Assembly: GCA_030429685.1 (NCBI GenBank)
Contig: JAUIEY010000022.1
Coordinates: 1-17,322, forward strand
Direction of reading: 5' to 3'
Source: Gammaproteobacteria bacterium
GTDB lineage: Bacteria > Pseudomonadota > Gammaproteobacteria > Steroidobacterales > GCA-2729495
DNA: 17,322 nt
The stretch's first letter is position 1; each line of letters opens with the position of its first letter. The notes below the pieces were generated by a model, which was not told the origin of the DNA, made no database searches, and saw only the letters and a list, made by a program, of their open reading frames with translations. Below are positions 1 to 7,532 of this stretch, one piece after another. A program made the position numbers and the translations under genes.

Positions 1-501
1 GGCGTAGGAAACGCGGGTGGCGAGAAAATCCTTGTCGTTGCCGGTATGCCGCAGCAGAAACAACCCGACTGAATCAACAATGTCCGGATTGCTTAACAGG
101 TTGTAGGCAAAGTAGGCGCTCATGCCACAGCCGGCAAACACACCGACTGCCCCGGGGAAATTCCGGGGCGGATGACCCGCGCGTTCCAGCGCTTCCCAGG
201 CGACTTCGTAAAATTGCCGGTGTTGCGGATCGAGGATAGCCGCTTCCTTGGGGCTGAAACCGAAAAACTCCGGATCAAACTGATCGTAATTCTGTAACGG
301 CATCCCGGCGCGCACGTAATCGGGATTGGCCAGGGTGTCGCGACTGACGCCGCGTGACAGTAGCTCCTCGTCCGAATAGGTACGTACGGACTCGACACCG
401 TTTACCAGGTTGCGCCAGAATTCTTCCGGCGAATTTGCGCCTGGCACGCGGATTGCCATACCGACTATTGCGATGTCACTGTCATTTATTTCGTGGGTCA
501 T
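1..501 (-). CDS. Type I polyketide synthase, N-terminal ketosynthase fragment (runs off left edge)
   Basis: The first 167 codons of a modular polyketide synthase are seen, reading leftward out of the window, so the gene is partial at its 3' end. The fragment opens with a beta-ketoacyl synthase domain almost at residue 1 (DIAIVGMA near residue 8). It continues with the family landmarks EEFWRNL, then FDPEFFGFSPKEA and LDPQHRQFYEVAWEALE around residues 80-110, and ends at GNDKDFLATRVSY. These are typical of condensing domains that extend acyl chains on an acyl carrier protein. The catalytic Cys lies beyond the edge, so activity cannot be judged. The start ATG (499-501) fits the usual distance to the domain, although no strong ribosome binding site precedes it. 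The absence of an upstream loading domain suggests a KS-first protein that takes its chain from another subunit. It is transcribed divergently from the deacetylase operon. Confidence 0.9.
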   Translation of the reverse strand, partial: MTHEINDSDIAIVGMAIRVPGANSPEEFWRNLVNGVESVRTYSDEELLSRGVSRDTLANPDYVRAGMPLQNYDQFDPEFFGFSPKEAAILDPQHRQFYEVAWEALERAGHPPRNFPGAVGVFAGCGMSAYFAYNLLSNPDIVDSVGLFLLRHTGNDKDFLATRVSYA

Positions 502-719
502 GCCGGGTTTTGCGCAGAGGCGACTGGATTATGGAATTATGGCGAGATAGAAGGCCTAAATCCGTGATCTGTCTTCAGATTTATCGGGCGACAGGGGGTA
601 GTATAAAGAACTCTCGCGAGTTCAATAAATAATATGCCAATCGGGGAACCTCCACACAGTGCCACAGCCCTGCACCGGCTGCCGGTTTATCCGGCATGGG
701 GTGCGGAGAGTGCCTGCCT
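502..719. other. Divergent intergenic region between PKS and deacetylase genes
   Basis: No convincing gene lies in this 218-base gap. It is more AT-rich in its middle (about 590-640) than the flanking genes and holds the candidate promoter and inverted repeat at 600-625. A second hairpin, TGCCGG-TTTAT-CCGGCA (680-696), lies close upstream of the deacetylase start. It has no T-run and so does not look like an intrinsic terminator. Both flanking genes read away from the gap, so it should carry their control signals. Confidence 0.5.
600..625 (-). promoter_or_regulatory. Candidate PKS promoter with an inverted repeat between the hexamers
   Basis: On the minus strand, TTGAAC (620-625) and TATACT (600-605) resemble -35 and -10 hexamers. 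Their spacing of 14 is shorter than the usual 17. An inverted repeat GAACTC-TCGC-GAGTTC (608-623, plus-strand sense) fills the spacer, where a bound regulator could block or remodel the promoter. The direction fits the PKS gene and would give a leader of roughly 90 bases. The assignment is by eye only. Confidence 0.3.
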
Positions 720-1580
720 GTGAGTAACACAGGTCTCCGATGGTATGTAAAAAAGTCCGCGCGTATGGCGTGTACTTTCGGCACCGGCATGAGTGGCGTC
801 CGGGCCGTGCGCAGAAGTCTGGCGGACGGGCCGCTGGCACGCGTGCTTACCTACCATCGCTTCGGTGACAGCCGTCACGACCCTTTTTGTGTGGCCGGCG
901 AGGATTTTGCCGCGCAAATGCAATTGCTGGCCGATGAAGGACGGGCCATATCGCTGCAACAACTGCAGCAGTTTGTCGCTGGTCAGGCCAGCGTGCCGCA
1001 GGATGCCTGCCTGGTGACCATTGATGACGGTATGCTGAGCACTCTCACTGAAGCATTGCCGGTGCTGCAGAAATACAATGTGCCGGCGGTCGCATTTGTC
1101 AGTACCGCACTGGCAGGCCGCACTGCCAGCGTAGGTCCGGAGCGCTATCTGAATTGGGATGAGTTACGGGAGCTGTCGGCAGCGGGATTGATTGAAATCG
1201 GTTCGCATGCCGACACCCATCGTTCCATGGGGTTGATGCCGCTGGACGAGGCGCGCACCGAAATGCAGCGTTCGCGGCAGAAGCTGCAGGACGAGCTCAA
1301 CACCGAGGTCGCGTCGTTCGCCTATCCGTTTGGTACCCACAGTGATTTCAATCCGGCTACCGACGCAGCCCTGACAGCAGCCGGCTACTCGGTGGCATTC
1401 AGTTCCATACACGGTTCTGTGCGCCGCGCCATGGCGCCGATCAGTCTGCCGCGTGTCAAAGTTGAAGGCGGCGAATCTCTGGCAATGTTTGATCGCATCT
1501 CGCGTGGCGGGATGGATGCCTGGTGTGTCGTTGACCGGTCGCTGTGGCGGCTGCAACGCGTGCGGTCCGAAATCAGCTAA
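720..1580 (+). CDS. Polysaccharide deacetylase family protein (NodB-like, CE4)
   Basis: This is a probable metal-dependent carbohydrate N- or O-deacetylase of the NodB/CE4 fold, about 286 residues. The visible motifs, numbered from the GTG start, are LTYHRFGD near the N-terminus, VTIDDG (99-104, the TFDDG motif with its two Asp), SHADTH (162-167, the His-xxx-His metal ligands) and FAYPFG further on. The start is uncertain. GTG 720 is the only candidate with a clear Shine-Dalgarno (GGAGAG, 9 bases upstream). ATG 789 begins closer to where homologues usually begin but lacks one, and ATG 696 sits in a hairpin arm. No signal peptide is evident, which suggests a cytoplasmic substrate. It is the first gene of an operon: the amidotransferase start follows the stop by 14 bases. 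The likely role is trimming an N-acetyl group from a sugar intermediate; the substrate cannot be read from the sequence. Confidence 0.85.
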   Translation: MSNTGLRWYVKKSARMACTFGTGMSGVRAVRRSLADGPLARVLTYHRFGDSRHDPFCVAGEDFAAQMQLLADEGRAISLQQLQQFVAGQASVPQDACLVTIDDGMLSTLTEALPVLQKYNVPAVAFVSTALAGRTASVGPERYLNWDELRELSAAGLIEIGSHADTHRSMGLMPLDEARTEMQRSRQKLQDELNTEVASFAYPFGTHSDFNPATDAALTAAGYSVAFSSIHGSVRRAMAPISLPRVKVEGGESLAMFDRISRGGMDAWCVVDRSLWRLQRVRSEIS

Positions 1581-1594
1581 AGGATAATGCGCGC

Positions 1595-3496
1595 ATGTGT
1601 GGCATAGCCGGCGTATACGGCCCGATTGACGAGCAGGCGATCAGTTACACCACGCGCATGAACGCTGCGCAGTTGCATCGCGGGCCTGATCAGGACGGTT
1701 TGTGGCAGAGCGCCGGAGACAGTGGGGTGGTGCTCGGGCATCGCCGACTGGCCATTATTGATCTCAGCAATGCCGGCCGGCAGCCCATGGTTGACGAATC
1801 CAGCGGCGTAGCGCTGGTGTTCAACGGCGAGTGCTACAACTTCCGTGAATTGCGCGCCGAACTGGAAAAAGCCGGTCGTCGGTTCGACTCGGCGACCGAC
1901 AGTGAAGTGGTACTGGCTGCCTACCTGCAATGGGGTGTGGCGGCATTCGGTCGCCTGCGGGGCATGTTCGCCCTGGCTGTCTGGGATCCGCGCGACAGCC
2001 GTTTGCTGCTGGTTCGCGACCGGCTCGGAATCAAGCCGCTGTATTACACGGAGCAGCATGGCCGCCTGCTGTTTGCATCCGAGCTGCGTGCGCTGCTGGC
2101 TACCGGGGCGGTGCCGCGTAAACTCGAGCAGCGCAGTCTGGCCGCGTTTCTCTGGCACGGTTTTGTGCCCGGTCCGGAGACGCTGGTAGCGGGCGTGCGG
2201 TTGCTGCCCGCCGGGCATCTGCTGAGTATTCAGCACGGCGGCGCGTCAGAGCTGCAGGCTTACTGGCAATATCCGCAAACAGGTGCCACCGGTGATGCAG
2301 AGGTGCCGCGCGCCAGTCTCGAAGAAGCGGTTGCGCAACACCTGGTCAGCGACGTGCCGCTGGGCATTTTTCTCAGCGGCGGCGTGGATTCGTCAGTGAT
2401 GGCAGCTATGGCGCAGGGTGCCGCATCACAGCCGGTCACTACCTTCAACGTGCGTTTTGATGAAGCGCAATACGATGAATCAGCCCATGCGCGCAAAGTG
2501 GCCGAGGCACTGGGTACAGATCATCGCGAAGTTACCCTGAGCGAAGCGTATTTTGCCGCACACCTGGATGATGCGCTGGACTGTATTGATCAGCCGACCT
2601 TTGATGCGCTGAATACGTATTTTGTCAGTCGCGCTGTTAAAGAAGCGGGCCTCACCGTGGCGCTGGCGGGCACCGGCGGCGACGAATTGTTTGCCGGCTA
2701 TCCGAGCTTCCGTGACATTCCGCGCGCGCGTCGGCTCGCGGGTGCGGTCGGCTGGTTGCCGCGGCGGCTGACGCGGTTTGCCGGGCGCAGTGCGGCGCGC
2801 TTCGCCATGGGGCGTGCCGGCGAGGTCTGGCCGCAAACTCGCTGGGGCAAGTTGGCAGATGCCCTGGCAACGCGCGGCGACCTGCCGGCGCTCTACCAGG
2901 TGGCATACGGATTGTTCGACAGTGAATTTCTTGACACGCTGCTGTTGCAGCCACGTGATGATATTCAGCGGGGCCTGACTCCCGAACTGAGTACGGTGTT
3001 GGCAGACCGCATAGCCGGCGAACCTGAACTGGCGGCTATCAGTTCGCTGGAAGCATTCAGCTTTCTCGGCGAGCGGTTGCTGCGTGATACAGATACGGCG
3101 AGCATGGCGGTGTCGCTGGAGGTCAGGGTGCCGCTGCTTGATCATGTGTTCGTGGAAGCGCTGAGCCGGGTTCCCGAGGCGCAGCGCTTCGCGCCGCTGG
3201 GCAGGAAAATGTTGTTGCGGCAAATGGTCGCCGACCGGCTGGATCCGGCCATCTTTGATCGCGACAAGGCAGGGTTTGAATTGCCGCTGGCGGTGTGGTG
3301 TCGGCGGGCACTGTCGCAGCGCCTGCGGGCTACATTTCAGGATATTAATCTGGCGCATGCGATTGGCCTCAACGCGGAAACGGTCGGGCGCCTGTGGCGC
3401 AGCTTTGAAGCAGGCAGTGCCGGTGTCTACTGGTCGCGTGTGTGGAGCCTGTATGTCCTCATGAACTGGTGCCGGCAGCACGAGGTATACAGATGA
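1595..3496 (+). CDS. asnB: Asparagine synthase (glutamine-hydrolysing)-type amidotransferase
   Basis: This two-domain glutamine amidotransferase has 633 residues. The N-terminus reads MCGIAGVYG, so Cys2, the glutaminase nucleophile exposed by Met removal, is present. RGPD and FNGECYN follow in the class II glutaminase domain (about 1-220). The C-terminal ATP-pyrophosphatase domain carries SGGVDSS at 261-267, GTGGDELFAGYPSF and the EVRVPLLDH segment. The chemistry is amide formation from a carboxylate, ATP and glutamine-derived ammonia. ATG 1595 is chosen because Cys must be residue 2 and AAGGA lies 10 bases upstream; a longer in-frame extension to 1544 would bury Cys2. Homologues are common in surface-glycan and natural-product loci, where the substrate is often a sugar acid or other carboxylate and not aspartate. 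The linker before SGGVDS looks slightly short. Its stop overlaps the next start (ATGA). Confidence 0.93.
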   Translation: MCGIAGVYGPIDEQAISYTTRMNAAQLHRGPDQDGLWQSAGDSGVVLGHRRLAIIDLSNAGRQPMVDESSGVALVFNGECYNFRELRAELEKAGRRFDSATDSEVVLAAYLQWGVAAFGRLRGMFALAVWDPRDSRLLLVRDRLGIKPLYYTEQHGRLLFASELRALLATGAVPRKLEQRSLAAFLWHGFVPGPETLVAGVRLLPAGHLLSIQHGGASELQAYWQYPQTGATGDAEVPRASLEEAVAQHLVSDVPLGIFLSGGVDSSVMAAMAQGAASQPVTTFNVRFDEAQYDESAHARKVAEALGTDHREVTLSEAYFAAHLDDALDCIDQPTFDALNTYFVSRAVKEAGLTVALAGTGGDELFAGYPSFRDIPRARRLAGAVGWLPRRLTRFAGRSAARFAMGRAGEVWPQTRWGKLADALATRGDLPALYQVAYGLFDSEFLDTLLLQPRDDIQRGLTPELSTVLADRIAGEPELAAISSLEAFSFLGERLLRDTDTASMAVSLEVRVPLLDHVFVEALSRVPEAQRFAPLGRKMLLRQMVADRLDPAIFDRDKAGFELPLAVWCRRALSQRLRATFQDINLAHAIGLNAETVGRLWRSFEAGSAGVYWSRVWSLYVLMNWCRQHEVYR

Positions 3497-4449
3497 GTAG
3501 TGAGAAATTTTCCGCTGCAACCCGTCCCGCGGGTCGCCGCTATTGTCTGATTACCCCGTGCCGCAACGAGGCCCGGTATATCCGCACCACCCTTGCGACC
3601 ACCTGTGCGCAGAGCGTGCAGCCGGCATTGTGGGTAATAGTTGACGATGGTTCGACGGATGCCACGCCGGAAATACTGCAGGAGTTTGCCGAGCGCTTTG
3701 ATTTCATCAGGGTGGTGCGCCGCCAGGATCGTGGTGCCCGCGCTGTGGGCCCCGGCGTCATCGAAGCGTTCTATGACGGTCTCGCATATGTTGACCTTGA
3801 TGAATTCGATTACGTGACCAAGTTTGACGGCGATCTGGAGTTGCCGCCGCGTTATTTTGAGCGGGTCATGGAACGCATGGAAGCGGATCCTTACCTTGGC
3901 AACCTGTCGGGCAAGCTGTTTGAGCGGTTGGCGGACGGCAGCTTTTTCGAGGAACGTACCGGCGACGAAAATGCCGTCGGGCCGATAAAGTTCTACCGGG
4001 TGGCGTGCTTTAAGGCCATAGGTGGTTTTGTGCGCGAGGTGGCCTGGGACGGCATAGACGGCCATGTCTGCCGGCTGAATGGCTGGATCGCGCAATCTGT
4101 CCACGACCCGGAAATGCAGATTGTGCACCTGCGGCCCATGGGCAGTTCACAGCAGAATATTCGCGTCGGCCGGGTGCGCTGGGGGCGCGGCAAGTACTTT
4201 ATGGGTTCAGCGTGGTATTACGCGCTGGCATCGGCGGCCTATCGGAGTATCGAGCCGCCTTACCTGTTTGGCGGCTTCGGCATACTGTGGGGTTATTTCC
4301 GTGCCATGCTCACCGGGCACCCCCGCTACGAGAACCCGGCTTATCGGCGCTACCTGCGGCGCTTTGAACGCGCCCAGCTGTTTCGCGGCAAGCGCCGCGC
4401 GCTGGCGGCGGAAAATGAGCGGATCAGACAAGGGCCAGTGCCCGGTTAA
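3493..4449 (+). CDS. Glycosyltransferase family 2
   Basis: A 318-residue GT-A-fold glycosyltransferase. CLITPCRNEARYI opens the domain, DDGSTD (51-56) is the nucleotide-sugar binding motif, and FDGDLEL (D112-G-D114) is the metal-binding DxD-type motif. WDGIDGH further on fits the acceptor/catalytic region. ATG 3493 overlaps the preceding stop by four bases and has GAGG seven bases upstream, which indicates translational coupling with the amidotransferase. The region after residue 230 (YYALASAAYRS, then PYLFGGFGILWGYF) is hydrophobic and may associate with the membrane. The last codons and the TAA stop (4447-4449) lie inside the first copy of a 25-bp tandem repeat, so the C-terminus may be a recent product of repeat expansion. 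Donor and acceptor sugars are unknown. Confidence 0.9.
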   Translation: MSSEKFSAATRPAGRRYCLITPCRNEARYIRTTLATTCAQSVQPALWVIVDDGSTDATPEILQEFAERFDFIRVVRRQDRGARAVGPGVIEAFYDGLAYVDLDEFDYVTKFDGDLELPPRYFERVMERMEADPYLGNLSGKLFERLADGSFFEERTGDENAVGPIKFYRVACFKAIGGFVREVAWDGIDGHVCRLNGWIAQSVHDPEMQIVHLRPMGSSQQNIRVGRVRWGRGKYFMGSAWYYALASAAYRSIEPPYLFGGFGILWGYFRAMLTGHPRYENPAYRRYLRRFERAQLFRGKRRALAAENERIRQGPVPG

Positions 4450-4520
4450 TAGATAACGGCCAGTGCCCGGTTAATAGATAACGGCCAGTGCCCGGTTAAT
4501 AGATAACGGCCAGTGCCCGG
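4433..4520. repeat. 25-bp tandem repeat, 3.5 copies
   Basis: Three perfect 25-base copies (4433-4457, 4458-4482, 4483-4507) and a 13-base partial copy (4508-4520) stand head to tail. Each unit starts GGCCAGTG and continues CCCGGTTAATAGATAAC. Copy 1 includes the final codons and stop of the glycosyltransferase. Every copy repeats the TAATAG double stop; because 25 is not a multiple of three, successive copies shift frame. Perfect identity suggests recent slippage or, less likely, an assembly artefact. It lies between convergent genes. Confidence 0.95.
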
Positions 4521-4534
4521 GTAGCGTCGCTACC
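4520..4534. terminator. Short hairpin between convergent genes, possible terminator
   Basis: GGTAGC-GTC-GCTACC forms a six-pair stem with a three-base loop just after the tandem repeat and over the rfbF stop codon. The position between converging genes suits transcription termination in either direction, but neither side has a good U-tract, so an intrinsic terminator is not proven. Confidence 0.3.
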
Positions 4535-5300
4535 ACAATTTCCAGGGGGCCTTGCCCGCATCCCACATCGCCTCGAGCTGGCGTTTGTCGCGCAAGGTGT
4601 CCATCGGTTGCCAGAAACCCTGGTGAAAATACACTGACAGCTGGTTATCTGCCGCGAGGTTTTCCATGGGTTCCTGTTCCCAGACGGTGGCATCACCTTC
4701 GATGTAATCGCCCACTTTGGGTGACAGTACAAAAAATCCACCATTGATCCAGCCGCCGTCACCCTGCGGCTTCTCCCGGAAACCGGTCACCCGATTGCCT
4801 TCATAGGTCAGCGCGCCAAAGCGGCCCGGCGGTTGCGTCGCTGTCACCGTGGCGAGGCGGCCTTCACTGTTATGCAGTTTGATAGCAGCCTGCACGTCTA
4901 TGTCGCCGACGCCGTCACCATAAGTCAGACAAAATGCGGCATCGTCTGCCACATAAGGAAGAATGCGTTTGATGCGTCCGCCGATCATGGTTTCCTCGCC
5001 AGTATCCACCAGCGTGACACGCCATGGCTCGGCATTCGCGGTATGCACTTCCATCTTGTTGTCCTGCATGTCAAAGGTGACGTCCGACATATGCAGAAAA
5101 TAATTAGCGAAGTACTCTTTAATAATGTAGCCCTTGTAACCGAGGCAGATAACGAAGTCATTGATCCCCTGGGCCGAGTAGATTTTCAGGATATGCCAGA
5201 GTATCGGCCGTCCGCCGATATCCACCATGGGTTTGGGTTTAACCGTGGTTTCCTCGGAGAGGCGGGTGCCGAGGCCGCCGGCAAGAATCACTGCTTTCAT
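4530..5300 (-). CDS. rfbF: Glucose-1-phosphate cytidylyltransferase
   Basis: Makes CDP-glucose and pyrophosphate from CTP and alpha-glucose-1-phosphate, the entry step to CDP-linked deoxysugars, in the cytoplasm. The 256-residue product matches the roughly 257-residue family size. It opens MKAVILAGGLGTRLSEET, the nucleotidyltransferase signature, followed by KPKPMVDIGG, ILWHILKIYS, GYKGYIIKEYFANYF, LTYGDGVGDID and PPGRFGAL; WINGGFF and FWQPMDTLRDK are near the end. ATG 5300 is preferred over ATG 5309 because the AAAGG site is about 10 bases from the former and nearly touches the latter. No CDP-glucose 4,6-dehydratase (RfbG) gene accompanies it here, which is unusual. The neighbouring minus-strand operon contains plausible later enzymes of the same pathway. 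Confidence 0.95.
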   Translation of the reverse strand: MKAVILAGGLGTRLSEETTVKPKPMVDIGGRPILWHILKIYSAQGINDFVICLGYKGYIIKEYFANYFLHMSDVTFDMQDNKMEVHTANAEPWRVTLVDTGEETMIGGRIKRILPYVADDAAFCLTYGDGVGDIDVQAAIKLHNSEGRLATVTATQPPGRFGALTYEGNRVTGFREKPQGDGGWINGGFFVLSPKVGDYIEGDATVWEQEPMENLAADNQLSVYFHQGFWQPMDTLRDKRQLEAMWDAGKAPWKLW

Positions 5301-5328
5301 CGGGGTCATACCTTTGGTGTTATTTGCA

Positions 5329-5340
5329 GCACACGTGTGC
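5329..5340. promoter_or_regulatory. Perfect 12-bp palindrome in the rfbF / oxidoreductase divergent gap
   Basis: GCACACGTGTGC is its own reverse complement. It lies about 29 bases upstream of the rfbF start and just downstream of a minus-strand TATACT (plus positions 5358-5363) that could be a -10 hexamer. No good -35 was seen. The arrangement fits an operator in the rfbF leader, but this is inferred from position alone. Confidence 0.3.
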
Positions 5341-5463
5341 CACCGTCAGAAGCCGTTAGTATAAGTGCCCGCGACAGGCTATCGTATGACGCAATCGAAA
5401 CTTCGCCGTATTGGCGGCTGCTGAATCCAGTGTTTATGTTGAGTTGCCCAGAGTGAAACGCCC

Positions 5464-6582
5464 GTGACTGAGCGGGTTGAAGCGGTAGTCATCGGCGCCG
5501 GGGTAGTTGGCCTGGCTTGTGCCCGGGCGCTCGCGCGTGCCGGTGTGGACGTACTGATTCTGGAGCGACACGCTGATATCGGTACCGAAACCAGCGCCCG
5601 CAACAGTGAAGTCATCCATGCCGGTATTTATTATCCGCAGGACTCGCTCAAGGCCCGCCTGTGTGTACAGGGCAGGGAGGCGTTGTATCAGTTCTGCCGG
5701 CAATACGGGGTGGCGCATCAGCGCTGCGGCAAACTTATTGTCGCGACCTCAGCCGCGCAGCAACAACGGCTGGCGGATATTCAGCAGCGGGCCGCGGCTA
5801 ATGGTGTTGACGACCTGCAGCTGCTGACTGCCGCTGAAGCGCAGCAGCTGGAGCCGGCTGTGCAGTGTTCGGCGGCACTGTTGTCGCCCTCAACCGGCAT
5901 TGTTGACAGCCATGAGCTGATGCTGGCGCTGCTCGGCGATGCCGAGCGGCATGGCGCCGTGCTGGCACTGAACGCGCCGGTGCTTGCCGGCGCCGCGGAC
6001 GCTGATGGCCTGCGGCTCAGCGTCGGCGGCGATGCCCCCATGCAACTGCAGGCCGACATGGTTGTTAACGCTGCCGGACTCGGCGCTGTAGCGCTGGCCG
6101 CTTCGCTGGCAGGCATGCCGGCCGCCGCGGTCCCCGAAGCCTGGCTGGCCAAGGGTAACTACTTTGCGCTCAGCGGCCGGTCACCTTTCGCACGGCTTAT
6201 TTATCCTGTGCCGGAAGCGGGCGGGCTGGGTGTGCACCTGACGCTCGATCTGGCCGGGCAGGCGCGCTTTGGTCCTGATGTCGAGTGGCTGCAGGAAATC
6301 AACTACGACGTGGACCCGCAACGCGGCCGCGATTTCTATGCCGCTATACGGCGCTACTGGCCGGGTCTGCCGGATGACAGTCTGCAGCCTGCGTACGCAG
6401 GTATCCGGCCCAAGATTGCCGGGCCCGGCGCCGCAGATGCCGATTTTCAGATCCAGGGAACCGCGGTGCATGGTGTACCGGGGCTGGTCAACCTGTTTGG
6501 GATCGAATCGCCCGGACTGACCTCATGCCTGGCGATTGCTGCAGCAGTGAATGCGGCGCTCGGACTGGCGGTTGCGGATTAA
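5464..6582 (+). CDS. FAD-dependent oxidoreductase, L-2-hydroxyglutarate oxidase-like (DAO superfamily)
   Basis: A 372-residue flavoprotein of the D-amino-acid oxidase / glycerol-3-phosphate dehydrogenase superfamily. VVIGAGVVGLACARALARAG (about 8-27) is the FAD dinucleotide-binding motif, followed by an acidic residue in LILERH. NSEVIHAGIYYP is characteristic of the L-2-hydroxyglutarate oxidase branch. GIRPKIAG and GIESPGLTSCLAIA near the C-terminus close the FAD site. The start is GTG 5464: the frame has a stop at 5440 and no in-frame ATG nearby. It is transcribed alone, divergent from rfbF and convergent with the next glycosyltransferase, sharing the TTAA that supplies both stops. It probably oxidises a hydroxyacid or an amine; in this setting it could act on a sugar or natural-product intermediate, or be a metabolic bystander. 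Confidence 0.88.
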   Translation: MTERVEAVVIGAGVVGLACARALARAGVDVLILERHADIGTETSARNSEVIHAGIYYPQDSLKARLCVQGREALYQFCRQYGVAHQRCGKLIVATSAAQQQRLADIQQRAAANGVDDLQLLTAAEAQQLEPAVQCSAALLSPSTGIVDSHELMLALLGDAERHGAVLALNAPVLAGAADADGLRLSVGGDAPMQLQADMVVNAAGLGAVALAASLAGMPAAAVPEAWLAKGNYFALSGRSPFARLIYPVPEAGGLGVHLTLDLAGQARFGPDVEWLQEINYDVDPQRGRDFYAAIRRYWPGLPDDSLQPAYAGIRPKIAGPGAADADFQIQGTAVHGVPGLVNLFGIESPGLTSCLAIAAAVNAALGLAVAD

Positions 6583-7532
6583 CCCGCGCCCGGAACTTCG
6601 CCGGCGCGCGTGCGCAATGCCTCGCCGCGGGCGCGGCGTAAAAAATAATCCCAGAAGCCCCGCATAAGTGCCAGGTGACAGCGCCAGTTCAGTAAACCGT
6701 ATTGCCGCATATACCAGATAAAGGAGCGCAACAGCGACCACCAGCGCCGGGGACTGTGCAGGTCGCGCGAATAGCGTCGCAGACAGATAAGACGATTGCG
6801 GGTGGTGTAATACACAATGTACGGGGAAGTGCGGCCGGTAGTGAAACTGCCGACATGCACGGCAGTGGCTGCGCCGACCATAAGGTATCGCCAGCCGGCG
6901 TCATGCAGACGCAGACACAGATCATAGTCTTCCCAGCAGGTGCCAAAACTTTCGTCGAGCAGTCCGACCGTGCGCAATGCCTTGGCACGGAACAGCAGCG
7001 CAACGCAGGGAATAAATTCGCTGTCCACGGTGGGCCACTCCTGGTCGGCATGCACATCACCGACATGCTCGTGATAGTGAGCCGCCTGATCGCGATCCAG
7101 TTGTGCGGTATAGAACTGCACCGTATCCGGGCGTACCGAATCAAGTAGCAGCGGCCCGGCAGCGCCGACATCCGGCTGCTGTTCGCATGCGCTGACCAGT
7201 TTGCTGATGGCATCAGGTGCCAGCGTTGCATCATTGCCGATCAGGTGAATGTAGTCGGCACCCATTTCGAGGGCTTTTTCCAGACCGCGATTGGCACCGC
7301 CCGAAAAACCCTGGTTATGCGGATTCTGGATCAGGGTGACAGCGGGAAACTGCTGCTGAAGTTGCGGTCCGCACGGCGGCTCAGAACCGTTGTCCACCAG
7401 CACCACCTGCAATTGCGGGTAATCGCTGGCAAACACCGACTGCAGGCAGCGGGTGGTCAGTGTCGTGTCGTTCCAGGTCAGCACCACTGCAACTACTCGC
7501 GGCGCCGGGGTCTGCGCAGTAGTTGCGCTCAT
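6579..7532 (-). CDS. Glycosyltransferase family 2 (rhamnosyltransferase-like)
   Basis: A 317-residue GT2 enzyme of the rhamnosyl-type subgroup. VVAVVLTWND starts the fold, VDNGS (46-50) is the nucleotide-binding motif, NPHNQGFSGGANRGL (70-84) is the strongly conserved subgroup signature, and IGNDA (98-102) takes the place of the usual DxD-type metal site. CWEDYDLCLRLHDAGWRY is the conserved acidic ED-type catalytic segment. Its ATG overlaps the stop of the upstream epimerase by four bases, with GGGAG seven bases before it, so the two are probably translationally coupled. It is the last gene of the minus-strand operon, next to deoxysugar enzymes, which favours a deoxysugar donor; this is inference from context. 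Its stop overlaps that of the converging oxidoreductase. Confidence 0.92.
   Translation of the reverse strand: MSATTAQTPAPRVVAVVLTWNDTTLTTRCLQSVFASDYPQLQVVLVDNGSEPPCGPQLQQQFPAVTLIQNPHNQGFSGGANRGLEKALEMGADYIHLIGNDATLAPDAISKLVSACEQQPDVGAAGPLLLDSVRPDTVQFYTAQLDRDQAAHYHEHVGDVHADQEWPTVDSEFIPCVALLFRAKALRTVGLLDESFGTCWEDYDLCLRLHDAGWRYLMVGAATAVHVGSFTTGRTSPYIVYYTTRNRLICLRRYSRDLHSPRRWWSLLRSFIWYMRQYGLLNWRCHLALMRGFWDYFLRRARGEALRTRAGEVPGAG

Noticed and set aside
1544..1594. N-terminal extension of the amidotransferase from ATG 1544
   Set aside because: It would place the nucleophilic Cys inside the chain and overlap the deacetylase. Class II glutaminases need Cys directly after the start Met, which ATG 1595 provides.
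2480..3520. Long minus-strand open frame of 346 codons
   Set aside because: It is antisense to the ATP-binding half of the amidotransferase, whose motifs are intact. Its composition (rich in Arg, Gln, His) is typical of a shadow frame.
4433..4520. CRISPR-like array
   Set aside because: The 25-bp copies are directly adjacent with no spacers, so this is a simple tandem repeat.
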